Positions 42,301 to 50,921 of a stretch of DNA of 64,000 nt are shown piece by piece. The notes below the pieces were generated by a model. The model did not search any database and was not told where the DNA came from. It worked only from the letters and a program-made list of their open reading frames with translations. The DNA lies in contig NC_017957.2 in assembly GCF_000264455.2 (NCBI RefSeq), positions 434,001-498,000 on the forward strand. Reading direction: 5' to 3'. This DNA is from Tistrella mobilis KA081020-065. Its GTDB lineage: Bacteria; Pseudomonadota; Alphaproteobacteria; Tistrellales; Tistrellaceae. The first letter of the stretch is position 1. Each line of letters opens with the position of its first letter. Both the position numbers and the translations under genes were made by a program.

Positions 42301-42332
42301 CGCCCGGATGTCCGCCCGCATCCGGGCGTTTT
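42301..42332 (+). terminator. Rho-independent terminator after precursor peptide 7
   Basis: Ten-base perfect stem CGCCCGGATG / CATCCGGGCG with an eight-base loop, followed directly by TTTT. Ends the precursor 7 transcript and separates it from the GMC oxidoreductase gene. Confidence 0.9.
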
Positions 42333-42490
42333 CGTGCGCAGAAGCGGCCCCATGCGCATGTTTCGCGATCGCTGTGCGGGTTTGCAGGGTCCGGATGTTG
42401 CAATACTCATCTGGAAAACCATGCCCGGGGGGACTATTCCTGGGTCAGGAGTGAGACGCCCCCTAAGAACGCCAGGCCGGAAAGAGACGC

Positions 42491-44116
42491 ATGACCACCA
42501 CCCCCGCCTTCGACACGATCATCGTCGGTGCCGGAACGGCCGGCTGCCTGCTCGCCAACCGGTTGAGCGCCGATCCCGGCCGCCGGGTGCTGCTGATCGA
42601 GGCCGGCGGCAAGGACGACTATATCTGGATCCATGTGCCGGTCGGCTATCTGTACTGCATCGGCAACAAGCGCACCGACTGGTGCTTCCAGACCGAGCCG
42701 GATGCCGGGCTGAACGGCCGGGTGCTGCGCTATCCGCGCGGCAAGGTGCTGGGCGGCTGTTCCAGCATCAACGGCATGATCTATATGCGCGGCCAGGCCC
42801 GCGACTATCGCCAGTGGTCGGAAATCACCGGCGAGGAGGCCTGGGACTGGGACCAGGTGCTGCCCTATTTCAAGCGCCATGAAGACCATCACAAGGGCGG
42901 CGACGATCTGCACGGCCATGGCGGCGAATGGCGGGTGGAACGCCAGCGCCTGCGCTGGGACATTCTGGACGCCTGGGCGGAAGCGGCGGTGCAGGCCGGG
43001 CTGCCGGCGACCGGCGATTTCAATCGCGGCGACAATGAAGGCGTCGGCTATTTCGAGGTCAACCAGCGCAATGGCTGGCGCTGGAACGCCGCCAAAGCCT
43101 TCCTGCGCCCGGCGCTGAACCGCCCCAATCTGACGGTCTGGACCAAGGCCCAGGTCGCCCGGCTGCTGACCGGCCGCGATGCCGACGGCCATCTGCGCTG
43201 CACGGGCGTCGAGCTGGTTCAGGATGGCCAGCGCAAGACCGTGACGGCGAAATCCGAGGTGGTGCTGTCTTCGGGCGCCATCGGCTCACCCCAGATCCTG
43301 CAGCTGTCGGGCATCGGCCCGGCGGCCCTGCTGGCCCGCCACGGGATCGAGGTGGTGCATGATCTGCCCGGCGTCGGCGCCAATCTGCAGGACCATCTGC
43401 AGATCCGCTCGGTGTTCAAGGTGAAGGGCACCCGCACGCTCAACACCATTGCCGGTAATCTGATCGGCAAGGCGACGATCGGTCTTGAATATGCGCTGAA
43501 GCGTACCGGACCGATGAGCATGGCCCCCTCGCAGCTCGGCGCCTTCACCCGCTCGTCCCCTGAGAAGAACGCCGCCAACATCCAGTTCCATGTTCAGCCG
43601 CTCAGCCTGGATGCCTTCGGCGAGCCGCTGCACGGCTTCGATGCCTTCACCGCCAGCGTCTGCAACCTGAACCCCACCAGCCGGGGCAGCGTCACCATCC
43701 GCAGCGGCCGGTTCGAGGATGCGCCGCTGATCGCGCCCAATTATCTGTCGACCGAAGAGGACCGCAAGGTGGCGGCGGATTCCCTGCGCGTCACGCGGCG
43801 GATCTGCGGCCAGACGGCGCTGGCGCGCTTCCAGCCGGAAGAATGGAAGCCGGGCGTGCAGTACCAGACCGACGAGCAGCTGGCGAAGCTGGCCGGCGAC
43901 ATCGCCTCGACCATCTTCCACCCGGTCGGCACCACCCGCATGGGCCGCGCCGACGATCCGGACGCCGTGCTGGACCCGCATTTCCAGCTCCGCGGCATGC
44001 GTGGCCTGCGCGTGGTCGATGCCGGCGCCATGCCGACCATCACCAGCGGCAACACCAACTCGCCGACGCTGATGATGGCGGAAAAGGCGGCGGAGTGGAT
44101 ACGGGCGGGGGTGTGA
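42491..44116 (+). CDS. GMC family oxidoreductase (choline/alcohol dehydrogenase-like)
   Basis: A 541-residue FAD enzyme: N-terminal FDTIIVGAGTAGCLLANRLSADP, GMC signature 1 in YPRGKVLGGCSSINGMIYMRGQARDY, signature 2 in SSGAIGSPQILQLSGIGP, and the C-terminal HPVGTTRMG and SGNTNSPTLMMAEKAAEWI with the active-site His/Asn region. It oxidises an alcohol or polyol; the substrate cannot be read from sequence. Monocistronic and followed by a terminator-like hairpin. Confidence 0.93.
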   Translation: MTTTPAFDTIIVGAGTAGCLLANRLSADPGRRVLLIEAGGKDDYIWIHVPVGYLYCIGNKRTDWCFQTEPDAGLNGRVLRYPRGKVLGGCSSINGMIYMRGQARDYRQWSEITGEEAWDWDQVLPYFKRHEDHHKGGDDLHGHGGEWRVERQRLRWDILDAWAEAAVQAGLPATGDFNRGDNEGVGYFEVNQRNGWRWNAAKAFLRPALNRPNLTVWTKAQVARLLTGRDADGHLRCTGVELVQDGQRKTVTAKSEVVLSSGAIGSPQILQLSGIGPAALLARHGIEVVHDLPGVGANLQDHLQIRSVFKVKGTRTLNTIAGNLIGKATIGLEYALKRTGPMSMAPSQLGAFTRSSPEKNAANIQFHVQPLSLDAFGEPLHGFDAFTASVCNLNPTSRGSVTIRSGRFEDAPLIAPNYLSTEEDRKVAADSLRVTRRICGQTALARFQPEEWKPGVQYQTDEQLAKLAGDIASTIFHPVGTTRMGRADDPDAVLDPHFQLRGMRGLRVVDAGAMPTITSGNTNSPTLMMAEKAAEWIRAGV

Positions 44117-44153
44117 TCCGCCGCCTCTGACCCGAGACCGACCGACTGTCCTT

Positions 44154-44195
44154 ACGACCCGCCCCGGCGCATGCCGCGGCGGGTCGTTGCGTTTC
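44154..44195 (+). terminator. Probable terminator after the GMC oxidoreductase gene
   Basis: A ten-base perfect stem, ACGACCCGCC (44154-44163) with GGCGGGTCGT (44178-44187), enclosing a 14-base loop with its own GGC/GCC pairing, then TGCGTTTCGTT. The T tract is interrupted, so termination may be partial. Confidence 0.6.
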
Positions 44196-44340
44196 GTTCG
44201 CCCGCCATTTCATCACATATCTGATACCGTCTTCACATCCACGATGAATATCTGGACGCCCCGGCATGGTGGCGCCTACAGTTCTTTCTGAACGATGCGG
44301 GGGCCGCAGCGATGCGCCGCCGGCAGGCATGTCCCTGAAA

Positions 44341-44353
44341 ATATGGATCATAT
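44341..44353. promoter_or_regulatory. Dyad (ATATG-GAT-CATAT) upstream of the C5-acid TRAP operon
   Basis: A perfect five-base inverted repeat 125 bases before the second dctP gene, in the otherwise empty 44196-44480 stretch. It could be an operator for the operon's IclR-type regulator (53146-53898). The rest of the interval holds no supported gene. Confidence 0.35.
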
Positions 44354-44480
44354 CATCCCGGCCGCGCCAACGGCCGGGCAGGGAGAAGTCATGCCAATGC
44401 ATGTGTCCGCCGTCTCGTGGCGGCGGGCGAGCATCAGCACCAGACGCCGGTTCACGGCGCGGTCATGCCAGGAGGAAATG

Positions 44481-45503
44481 ATGACGTTTTCACGCTGGGG
44501 AGCGGCCGGTGCCGGCGCCGTGCTCGCCTGGACGGTTGCCATGGGGGCCGCGTCTGCGGCGGATACCGTCGACTTCCGGATCTCGCTCGACACCTCGCCC
44601 ACCCATGTCCGCACGACCTGGGTGCAGGAATTCGCCGAGCGGCTGAAAGACCAGTCCGGTGGTACGCTCAACGCCACGGTCTATCACAGCGGCCAGCTGT
44701 TCAAGGATGTGAATGTCGCCAAGGCCCTGCGTCAGGGCAGTGTCGAGATGGCCGTGCCCGGTACCTGGGTGCTGGGCGGGTTCGAGCGCCGCTTCGACAC
44801 CGCGACCCTGCCGATGCTCTATGGCCGCGGGCCCGACGACTATCACGCCATTTCCGACGGCGAGCCCGGCCGGCTGATCGCCGAAGGGCTTGAGGAGAAG
44901 CTGGACGTCAAGGTGCTGGGCAAGTGGTTCGACCTCGGCGCCAGCCATACCTATTTCGCCAGCCGCAAGGTCGAGACCTATGCCGATATGAAGGGCGCCA
45001 AGGTGCGCTTCCCCGGCGGTGCCGGACTGTCGGCGCGGCTGGAATATCTGGGGGCGACGCCGGTCCTGGTGCCCTGGCCCGATGTGCCGCTGGCCATGTC
45101 GCGCGGCAATTTCGACGGGCTGATCACCACCAATGAGAGCGTGAAAAGCGCCAAGCTTTGGGAATCCGGGCTTAAATACGTCTTCGAGGACTACCAGACC
45201 TTCGGCCAGTACATCCCGATGGTGGCGGGCGGCTTCTGGAAGAAGCTGACGCCCGACCAGCAGCAGATGATGACACGGATCTGGGACGAGGTCACGACCG
45301 AGGAACGCGCTGCCGCCCTCACTGCCCAGGAAGAGGCGGGGGACGAGGCGAAGCGCCAGGGCGTGATCTTCATCACCCCGACCCCTGAAGAACGCGCCGA
45401 CATCCGCCGGCAGATGATGCAGGCGCAGGACGAGATCGCGAAATCGATCGGCATCCCGGCCGATTTCGTGACGCTGGTTCAGGATACCCTGCCGCCCGAC
45501 TGA
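44481..45503 (+). CDS. dctP: TRAP transporter solute-binding protein (DctP family)
   Basis: A 340-residue periplasmic protein with a Sec signal (WGAAGAGAVLAWTVAMGAASA) and DctP motifs: DTSPTHVRTTWVQEFAERLKDQSGGTLNATVYHSGQLFKD, the conserved MKGAKVRFPGGAGLSARLEYLGATPVLVPWPDVPLAMSRGNFDGL with the carboxylate-binding Arg. AGGAGG lies five bases before the ATG at 44481 and two before an ATG at 44478. First gene of a ten-gene operon for uptake and CoA-dependent breakdown of a dicarboxylic acid. Confidence 0.9.
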   Translation: MTFSRWGAAGAGAVLAWTVAMGAASAADTVDFRISLDTSPTHVRTTWVQEFAERLKDQSGGTLNATVYHSGQLFKDVNVAKALRQGSVEMAVPGTWVLGGFERRFDTATLPMLYGRGPDDYHAISDGEPGRLIAEGLEEKLDVKVLGKWFDLGASHTYFASRKVETYADMKGAKVRFPGGAGLSARLEYLGATPVLVPWPDVPLAMSRGNFDGLITTNESVKSAKLWESGLKYVFEDYQTFGQYIPMVAGGFWKKLTPDQQQMMTRIWDEVTTEERAAALTAQEEAGDEAKRQGVIFITPTPEERADIRRQMMQAQDEIAKSIGIPADFVTLVQDTLPPD

Positions 45504-45564
45504 CGGTCTCCCCCTCTCGCCCCCGCATCCGCACCGAGAGACGATCGTCAGCCCGGAGGCGCCC

Positions 45565-46071
45565 TTGAACCGCGTTCTGAAGCTCGTGGAACACGAGCTG
45601 GTCGGGCTCGTCGCGACCATCGCGATGCTGCTTGCGACCTGGCAGCTGCTCAGCCGCTATCTCTACCCGCCCGCATCGACCCACTGGATCGACGAGGTGG
45701 TCATCTACCTGATCATCTGGGCCTCGTGCCTGAGCTTCAGCGGGCTGGTGGCGGGCAATGCCCATGTCCGTGCCGATCTGGTGCTGCGCCTGCTGCCGCC
45801 GCGCATGCAGCGCGTGGTGGAAGGCTTCAACACGCTCGCGGCACTCACCCTCTGCGGCCTGCTGGTCTGGTTCGGCGGCCGGATCGTGTTCGACGCCTGG
45901 GATATCGGCGAGACCAGCCTCAGCGAATTGCAGTTTCCGATGTGGATCTACTACCTGGCCCTGCCGGTGGGGGCGGCGCTGATGGCGCTGCGCTATCTCG
46001 CCCGCCTGGCCGGCCTGATCACCGGATCCGTTGCCGGGCAGGACGTGCTGGATGGGGGAGGCCATCTGTGA
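45565..46071 (+). CDS. dctQ: TRAP transporter small permease (DctQ family)
   Basis: A 168-residue membrane protein with four hydrophobic segments and the DctQ signature THWIDEVVIYLIIWASCLSFSGLVAGNAHVRADLVL. TTG start supported by CGGAGG five bases upstream. Length is normal for the family, unlike the DctQ at 2161. Coupled to dctM by a four-base overlap. Confidence 0.9.
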   Translation: MNRVLKLVEHELVGLVATIAMLLATWQLLSRYLYPPASTHWIDEVVIYLIIWASCLSFSGLVAGNAHVRADLVLRLLPPRMQRVVEGFNTLAALTLCGLLVWFGGRIVFDAWDIGETSLSELQFPMWIYYLALPVGAALMALRYLARLAGLITGSVAGQDVLDGGGHL

Positions 46072-47345
46072 GCCAGGCGCTGTTCGGACTGTTCTTCGTC
46101 TTCCTCGGCGCCGGCATGCCGATCTTCGTGGTGCTGGGGCTGACCGCCGCGGTACTGCTGGCGGCCGACGGATCCTCTCTGCTGCTGCTTGCCCAGAAGG
46201 TACTGGACGAGCTGAATTCCGAGCTGCTGATGGCCTTGCCCTTCTTCGGCATGGCGGCGGTGTTCATGCAGCGCGGCGGCATCGCCCGCGCCCTGATCGA
46301 CGTTTCCGCCGCCTGGATGGGCCGCCTGCCCGGCGGCCTGGGCGTTGTGGCGGTGGCCGGCTGCACGATCTTTGCCGCCATCGCCGGGTCGAGCGTGGCC
46401 ACGGCGCTGGCCATGGGCACGATCCTGGTGCCGGCGATGATCCAGCGCGGCTATCCGGCCTCGTTCTCCACCGCGCTGATCGGCACCGGGGGCACGCTCG
46501 GCATCCTGATCCCGCCCAGCCTGCCCCTGATCCTGTTCGCGATCATCGCCGAGGAATCGGTGCCGCGGCTGTTCCTGGCCGGCGTGGTGCCGGGCGTGCT
46601 CCAGGCGCTGATGCTGATCCTGTTCGTGATCTGGACCGCCCGCCGCAAGGGCTATCCGCCCGAGCCGCGGATGAGCCGGGCGGACTTCGTCCGGGTCAAC
46701 CTGAAGGCCCTGCCGGCCTTCGCGGTGCCGGTGATCGTGGCGGTCGGCATCTATGGCGGCTTCGTCACCGTGACCGAGGCGGCGGTGCTGGCGGCGCTGG
46801 TGGCGATGCTGGTGGGCATGACCGTCTATCGCGGCTTCACCCTTGCCCAGGCGCCGGCAGTGATGGGCCATGCGGTCAGGTCCGCCGCCAGCATCATGGT
46901 GATCATCGCCATGGCGCTCGCCTTCGGCCATTGGGTGACGGAAAGCGGCGTGCCGGCGGCGGTCGTCGATTTCGTCACCCGCAACGACCTCTCGGCCTGG
47001 CAGTTCCTGCTGGCGATCAACCTGCTGCTGCTGGTGCTGGGCATGTTCCTGGAGGTGGCCTCGATCATCCTGATTGCGGTACCGATCCTGATGCCGGTGG
47101 TCACGGCACTCGGCATCGACCCGGTCCATTTCGCGATCGTGATCGTGGTGAACATGGAGATCGCGCTGCTGACCCCGCCGGTCGGGCTCAATCTCTACGT
47201 CCTCTCCAGCATTTCCAAGGTGCCGATCGGCGAGGTGATCCGCGGCATCTGGCCGTTCATCGCCCTGTTTGCGGTCTATCTGGCGCTGATCACCTATGTG
47301 CCCGCCCTGTCGCTCTGGCTGCCGACCCTGGTCTATGGCGGCTGA
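46068..47345 (+). CDS. dctM: TRAP transporter large permease (DctM family)
   Basis: A 425-residue polytopic permease starting with GTG in a GTGA overlap with dctQ. Motifs: FFGMAAVFMQRGGIARALIDVSAAWMGRLPGGLGVVAVAGCTIFAAIAGSSVATALAMG, GTLGILIPPSLPLILFAI, LGMFLEVASIILIAVPILMP and LTPPVGLNLYVL. Works with the DctP and DctQ encoded upstream. Confidence 0.94.
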   Translation: MSQALFGLFFVFLGAGMPIFVVLGLTAAVLLAADGSSLLLLAQKVLDELNSELLMALPFFGMAAVFMQRGGIARALIDVSAAWMGRLPGGLGVVAVAGCTIFAAIAGSSVATALAMGTILVPAMIQRGYPASFSTALIGTGGTLGILIPPSLPLILFAIIAEESVPRLFLAGVVPGVLQALMLILFVIWTARRKGYPPEPRMSRADFVRVNLKALPAFAVPVIVAVGIYGGFVTVTEAAVLAALVAMLVGMTVYRGFTLAQAPAVMGHAVRSAASIMVIIAMALAFGHWVTESGVPAAVVDFVTRNDLSAWQFLLAINLLLLVLGMFLEVASIILIAVPILMPVVTALGIDPVHFAIVIVVNMEIALLTPPVGLNLYVLSSISKVPIGEVIRGIWPFIALFAVYLALITYVPALSLWLPTLVYGG

Positions 47346-47376
47346 GCTTCATCCCATTCCCTGTCGAGGAGACGAG

Positions 47377-48729
47377 ATGATGACCTCGATCGATGGTTCC
47401 GGCGGCATCACCGGAGCGTTCACCCGCCTGCTGGCCGGGCTCGGCACTGCAGCGATCGACGAGGAGGCGGCGACCGTTGCCCGGCAATGCCTGCTCGACT
47501 GGATCGGTGTGTCGCTGGCCGGCCGGCATGAGCCGCTGGTCGACATTCTGGTCGAGACGGCACGTGAGGAGGGCGGCGACGGCCATCTGCCGCTGCCCGG
47601 CCGGCCCGAGACCCTGCCGCTGACCCAGGCGGTGACCGTCATCGGCGCCATGTCCCATGCGCTGGATTATGACGACGTCCATCTGGCGATGCAGGGCCAT
47701 CCGAGCGTGGCGGTGATCCCGGCAGCCTGGGCCCTGGCCCTGGCAGAGGGCCGGGACGGCGCCGCCCTGATCCGGTCGATCGTGGGCGGGTTCGAGATCG
47801 CCTGCCGGACAGGCCTGCTGATGGGACCGTCGCATTATGCCCGCGGCTGGCATGCCACCGGCACGGTCGGCACCTTCGGTGCGATGGCGGCCTCGGCCCT
47901 GCTGCTGGGGCTTGACGAGGACCGCATGGCCCATGGTTTCGGCATCGCCGGCACCCAGGCCGCCGGGCTGAAGGCGGTGTTCGGCACGATGAGCAAGCCG
48001 CTCCATGCCGGGCGCGCCGCGGCCAACGGGCTGACGGCGGCCCGGCTCGCCGCCCGCGGCTTCACCAGCCATACCGACATCCTGGGCGCGGCCCAGGGCT
48101 TCGGCGACACCCAGTCCGACGGGCTGGATCCCGCGGCGGCGCTTGCCCCGGCGCCGGGCTTCATGATCCGCGACACCCTCTTCAAGTATCATGCCGCCTG
48201 CTACCTGACCCATTCCGCGATCGAGGCGGTGCACAGCCTGGGCCGGATCGACCCCGAGGCGGTGCGGCGGGTGACGGTCCGGGTCGATCCCGGCCATCTC
48301 AGGGTCTGCAACATTCCGGCCCCGGCGACGGGGCTGGAGATGAAGTTCTCGCTGCGCATGACTGCGGCGCTCGCCCTTGCCGGCGAAGACACCGCGCGCG
48401 AGGCGCTGTTTGCCGATGCGACCGCCGCCCGGCCCGATCTCGTCCGGCTGCGCGATGCGGTGACGGTCGAGCCGCGCGCGGCGCCGAGCAGCACACTGTC
48501 TGAAATCGAGGTCGAGCTTGCCGACGGCGCCACCCGCCGCGCCGCTTTCGATGTCGGCGTGCCGGCGGCCGATCTCGACCGGCAATGGCAGCGGCTGTCG
48601 GCCAAATTCCTCGGCCTTGCCCGGCCGGTGCTGGGCGAGGCCCGCAGCCGCGAGGTGCTGAGCCGGGTGCGTGAACTGGATGCCCGCACCGATCTCGGCA
48701 CCCTGGCCGGGCTTCTGGCCGCCGCCTGA
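47377..48729 (+). CDS. MmgE/PrpD family protein (C5/C6 acid operon)
   Basis: A 450-residue MmgE/PrpD protein: DWIGVSLAGRHEP, SHALDYDDVHLAMQGHPSVAVIPAAWALA, GTFGAMAASALLLGLDEDRMAHGFGIAGTQAAGLKAVFGTMSKPLHAGRAAANGL and FKYHAACYLTHSAIEAV. This family contains cis-aconitate decarboxylase, which forms itaconate, and 2-methylcitrate dehydratase. A homologue sits in the Pseudomonas itaconate locus, so its presence here supports that assignment. ATG at 47377 follows GAGGAGA; a second ATG follows directly. Confidence 0.9.
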   Translation: MMTSIDGSGGITGAFTRLLAGLGTAAIDEEAATVARQCLLDWIGVSLAGRHEPLVDILVETAREEGGDGHLPLPGRPETLPLTQAVTVIGAMSHALDYDDVHLAMQGHPSVAVIPAAWALALAEGRDGAALIRSIVGGFEIACRTGLLMGPSHYARGWHATGTVGTFGAMAASALLLGLDEDRMAHGFGIAGTQAAGLKAVFGTMSKPLHAGRAAANGLTAARLAARGFTSHTDILGAAQGFGDTQSDGLDPAAALAPAPGFMIRDTLFKYHAACYLTHSAIEAVHSLGRIDPEAVRRVTVRVDPGHLRVCNIPAPATGLEMKFSLRMTAALALAGEDTAREALFADATAARPDLVRLRDAVTVEPRAAPSSTLSEIEVELADGATRRAAFDVGVPAADLDRQWQRLSAKFLGLARPVLGEARSREVLSRVRELDARTDLGTLAGLLAAA

Positions 48730-48755
48730 CTTATCCCCAAGGAGTACCGAACGAT

Positions 48756-49256
48756 ATGAGTGACAGCACCGACAAGAGCGGGGATTTCCGGGAGAGGGCG
48801 ATCCTGCTCGCCCGCGGCAACCGCTACGAGGATTTCGAGCCGGGGCGGGTGTTCGAGCATCATCTGGGGCGCACGCTGACCGAGGGCGACAACATCGCCT
48901 TCACCACGCTGACGCTTCATTACAACCCGCTCTATTTCAACGAGGCTTTCGCCCGGGCCAACGGCCATGACGGGCTGGTGGCCAACCCGCTGCTGGTCTT
49001 CAACATCGTCTTCGGCCTGTCGGTCGAGGATCTGAGCGAGGGCGGTGGACCGTTCCTCGGCGTCGACGACCTCAACTTCCTGCGCCCGGTCCGGGTCGGC
49101 GAGACGCTGCTCGCCCGCAGCCGGGTGCTGGACCGCCGTCCGTCGGACAAGTTCAAGGGCTACGGCATCGTGAGCTGGGCGACCGAGGGCTTCACGCCCG
49201 AGGGCCTGACCGTCGTCACCTTCCAGCGCTCCAACCTCGTGAGGTACCGGCAGTGA
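48756..49256 (+). CDS. MaoC family dehydratase/hydratase 1
   Basis: A 166-residue single hot-dog MaoC-like protein: YEDFEPGRVFEHHLGRTLTEGDNIAFTTLTLHYNPLYFNEAFAR, then FLRPVRVGETLLARSRVLDRRPSDKFKGYGIVSWATEG. Candidate itaconyl-CoA or mesaconyl-CoA hydratase, or one half of such an enzyme together with the second MaoC gene (50439-50921). GTGA overlap with the acyl-CoA dehydrogenase gene. Confidence 0.87.
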   Translation: MSDSTDKSGDFRERAILLARGNRYEDFEPGRVFEHHLGRTLTEGDNIAFTTLTLHYNPLYFNEAFARANGHDGLVANPLLVFNIVFGLSVEDLSEGGGPFLGVDDLNFLRPVRVGETLLARSRVLDRRPSDKFKGYGIVSWATEGFTPEGLTVVTFQRSNLVRYRQ

Positions 49257-50428
49257 GCACGCGTCCCGAAACCGGCGGCTATATGACCGAGGACCGCCGG
49301 ATGATCCAGCAATCTGCCCGCGATTTCGCGATGCGCGAGGTGCTGCCGGTCGCCAACCGGCTGGACCCCGAACAGGGCGACATCCCGATGGCGCTGCGCG
49401 ACAAGATGGCCGAGATGGGCTATTTCGGCATCACCATCGACGAGAAATACGGCGGTCTGGGCCTCGGCTGTTTCGAATACTGCCTGGTGGCCGAGGAACT
49501 GGCGCGGGCCTGGATGAGTGTGGCCAGCATCATCGCCCGCGGTAACGGCATGATCGGCTTCGATGCGATGAGCGAGGCGCAGCGGGCGGAGATCATGCCC
49601 CGGGTCGCCTCGGGCCAGTATCTCGGCGCCTTCTCGATGTCGGAACCGAATGCAGGATCGGACGTCGCCAATATCAGCTGCCGGGCGCGGCGCGACGGCG
49701 ACGACTGGCTGATCACCGGCAACAAATACTGGTGCACCTTCGCCGACGGTGCCGACTACATCATCGTCATTGCCCGCACCGACCCTGATGTCGACCCGAA
49801 GCGTCGCCACAAGGGGCTGTCGATCTTCCTGGTCGACAAGCCGCGCGGCCAGCTGCCGCCCGGCTGCCAGGGTAACCCGATCCCCAAGATCGGCTATTTC
49901 GGCTGGAAGACCTGGGAACTGGCCTTCGACGACTGCCGGGTACCGGCTTCGGCCATGGTGGGCGAAGAGGGCAAGGCCTTCTATGCCGTGACCCATGGGC
50001 TTGAGAAGGCCCGCGCCCATACCGCCGCCCGTGCCATCGGGCTTGCCCGCGCGGCGCTGGAAGATGCCACCGCCTATGCGCAGGAGCGCATCCAGTTCGG
50101 CCGGCCGATCGGCGATTTCCAGGCGATCCGCTTCAAGCTTGCGACCATGGCGACCGAGATCGAGGCCGCCCGCCAGCTGATGTATTTCGTCTGCACCGAG
50201 ATCGACAGCGGCCGGCGCTGCGACAAGGAGGCGGCGATGGTGAAGTATTTCGCCTCGGAAATGGCCGAGCGGGTCACCAGCCAGGGCCTGCAGATCCTGG
50301 GCGGCGCCGGCTACACCAAGCTGCACGCCATGGAGCGCCACTGGCGCGACGCCCGGCTGACCAAGATCTTCGAGGGTACCTCCGAGATCCAGCAGCGCAT
50401 CATTTCCGACCATCTGCTCGGACGCTGA
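49253..50428 (+). CDS. Acyl-CoA dehydrogenase
   Basis: A 391-residue flavoprotein with YFGITIDEKYGGLGLG, the FAD/substrate motif FSMSEPNAGSDVANISCRA, WCTFADGADYIIVIARTD, the RIQFGRPIGDFQAIRFKLA helix and the C-terminal TKIFEGTSEIQQRIISDHLLGR. In this operon it may oxidise a methylsuccinyl-CoA-type thioester to an unsaturated C5-CoA, feeding the MaoC hydratases. Substrate is inferred from context only. Confidence 0.93.
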   Translation: MSTRPETGGYMTEDRRMIQQSARDFAMREVLPVANRLDPEQGDIPMALRDKMAEMGYFGITIDEKYGGLGLGCFEYCLVAEELARAWMSVASIIARGNGMIGFDAMSEAQRAEIMPRVASGQYLGAFSMSEPNAGSDVANISCRARRDGDDWLITGNKYWCTFADGADYIIVIARTDPDVDPKRRHKGLSIFLVDKPRGQLPPGCQGNPIPKIGYFGWKTWELAFDDCRVPASAMVGEEGKAFYAVTHGLEKARAHTAARAIGLARAALEDATAYAQERIQFGRPIGDFQAIRFKLATMATEIEAARQLMYFVCTEIDSGRRCDKEAAMVKYFASEMAERVTSQGLQILGGAGYTKLHAMERHWRDARLTKIFEGTSEIQQRIISDHLLGR

Positions 50429-50438
50429 GGAGGCGGAC

Positions 50439-50921
50439 ATGTTGAGCACGCTCACCGCATCTTCGAAATATTTCGAGGATTTCACCCCCGGCGAGGTCTA
50501 CCGCCATGCCCGCGGCAAGACCGTCACCGAGATGGACAACGTGATGATCACCAACATGGTGATGAACACCGCCGAGGGCCATTTCAACGAGCATCTGATG
50601 AAGGGCAACGAGATCTTCGGCCAGCGCGTGGTGTTCGGCGGCATCAACATCTCGATGGTGATCGGCCTCGCCGCCCAGGACACCGCCGCCAATGCCGTTG
50701 CCGAACTCGGCATGGATAAGATCCGGTTGCGCCATCCGGTCGTCCATGGCGACACGCTCTATGCCTATAGCGAGGTGCTGTCGGCGGAGGCCGCCGCCGA
50801 CCGCGACGATGCCGGCGTGGTGACCTTCCGCCATTGGGGCGTCAATCAGGACGACAGGCTGGTCTTCCAGGGTGAGCGGCGGGTGCTGATCAAGCGCCGC
50901 AGCCATTGGGGGGAGAAATGA
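50439..50921 (+). CDS. MaoC family dehydratase/hydratase 2
   Basis: A 160-residue hot-dog protein: YFEDFTPGEVYRHARGKTVTEMDNVMITNMVMNTAEGHFNEHLMKG, and KIRLRHPVVHGDTLYAYSEVLS. Different from MaoC 1 in the active-site stretch (NTAEGHFNE versus HYNPLYFNE), so the two are not redundant and may form a heteromer. The stop overlaps the CoA-transferase start. Confidence 0.87.
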   Translation: MLSTLTASSKYFEDFTPGEVYRHARGKTVTEMDNVMITNMVMNTAEGHFNEHLMKGNEIFGQRVVFGGINISMVIGLAAQDTAANAVAELGMDKIRLRHPVVHGDTLYAYSEVLSAEAAADRDDAGVVTFRHWGVNQDDRLVFQGERRVLIKRRSHWGEK

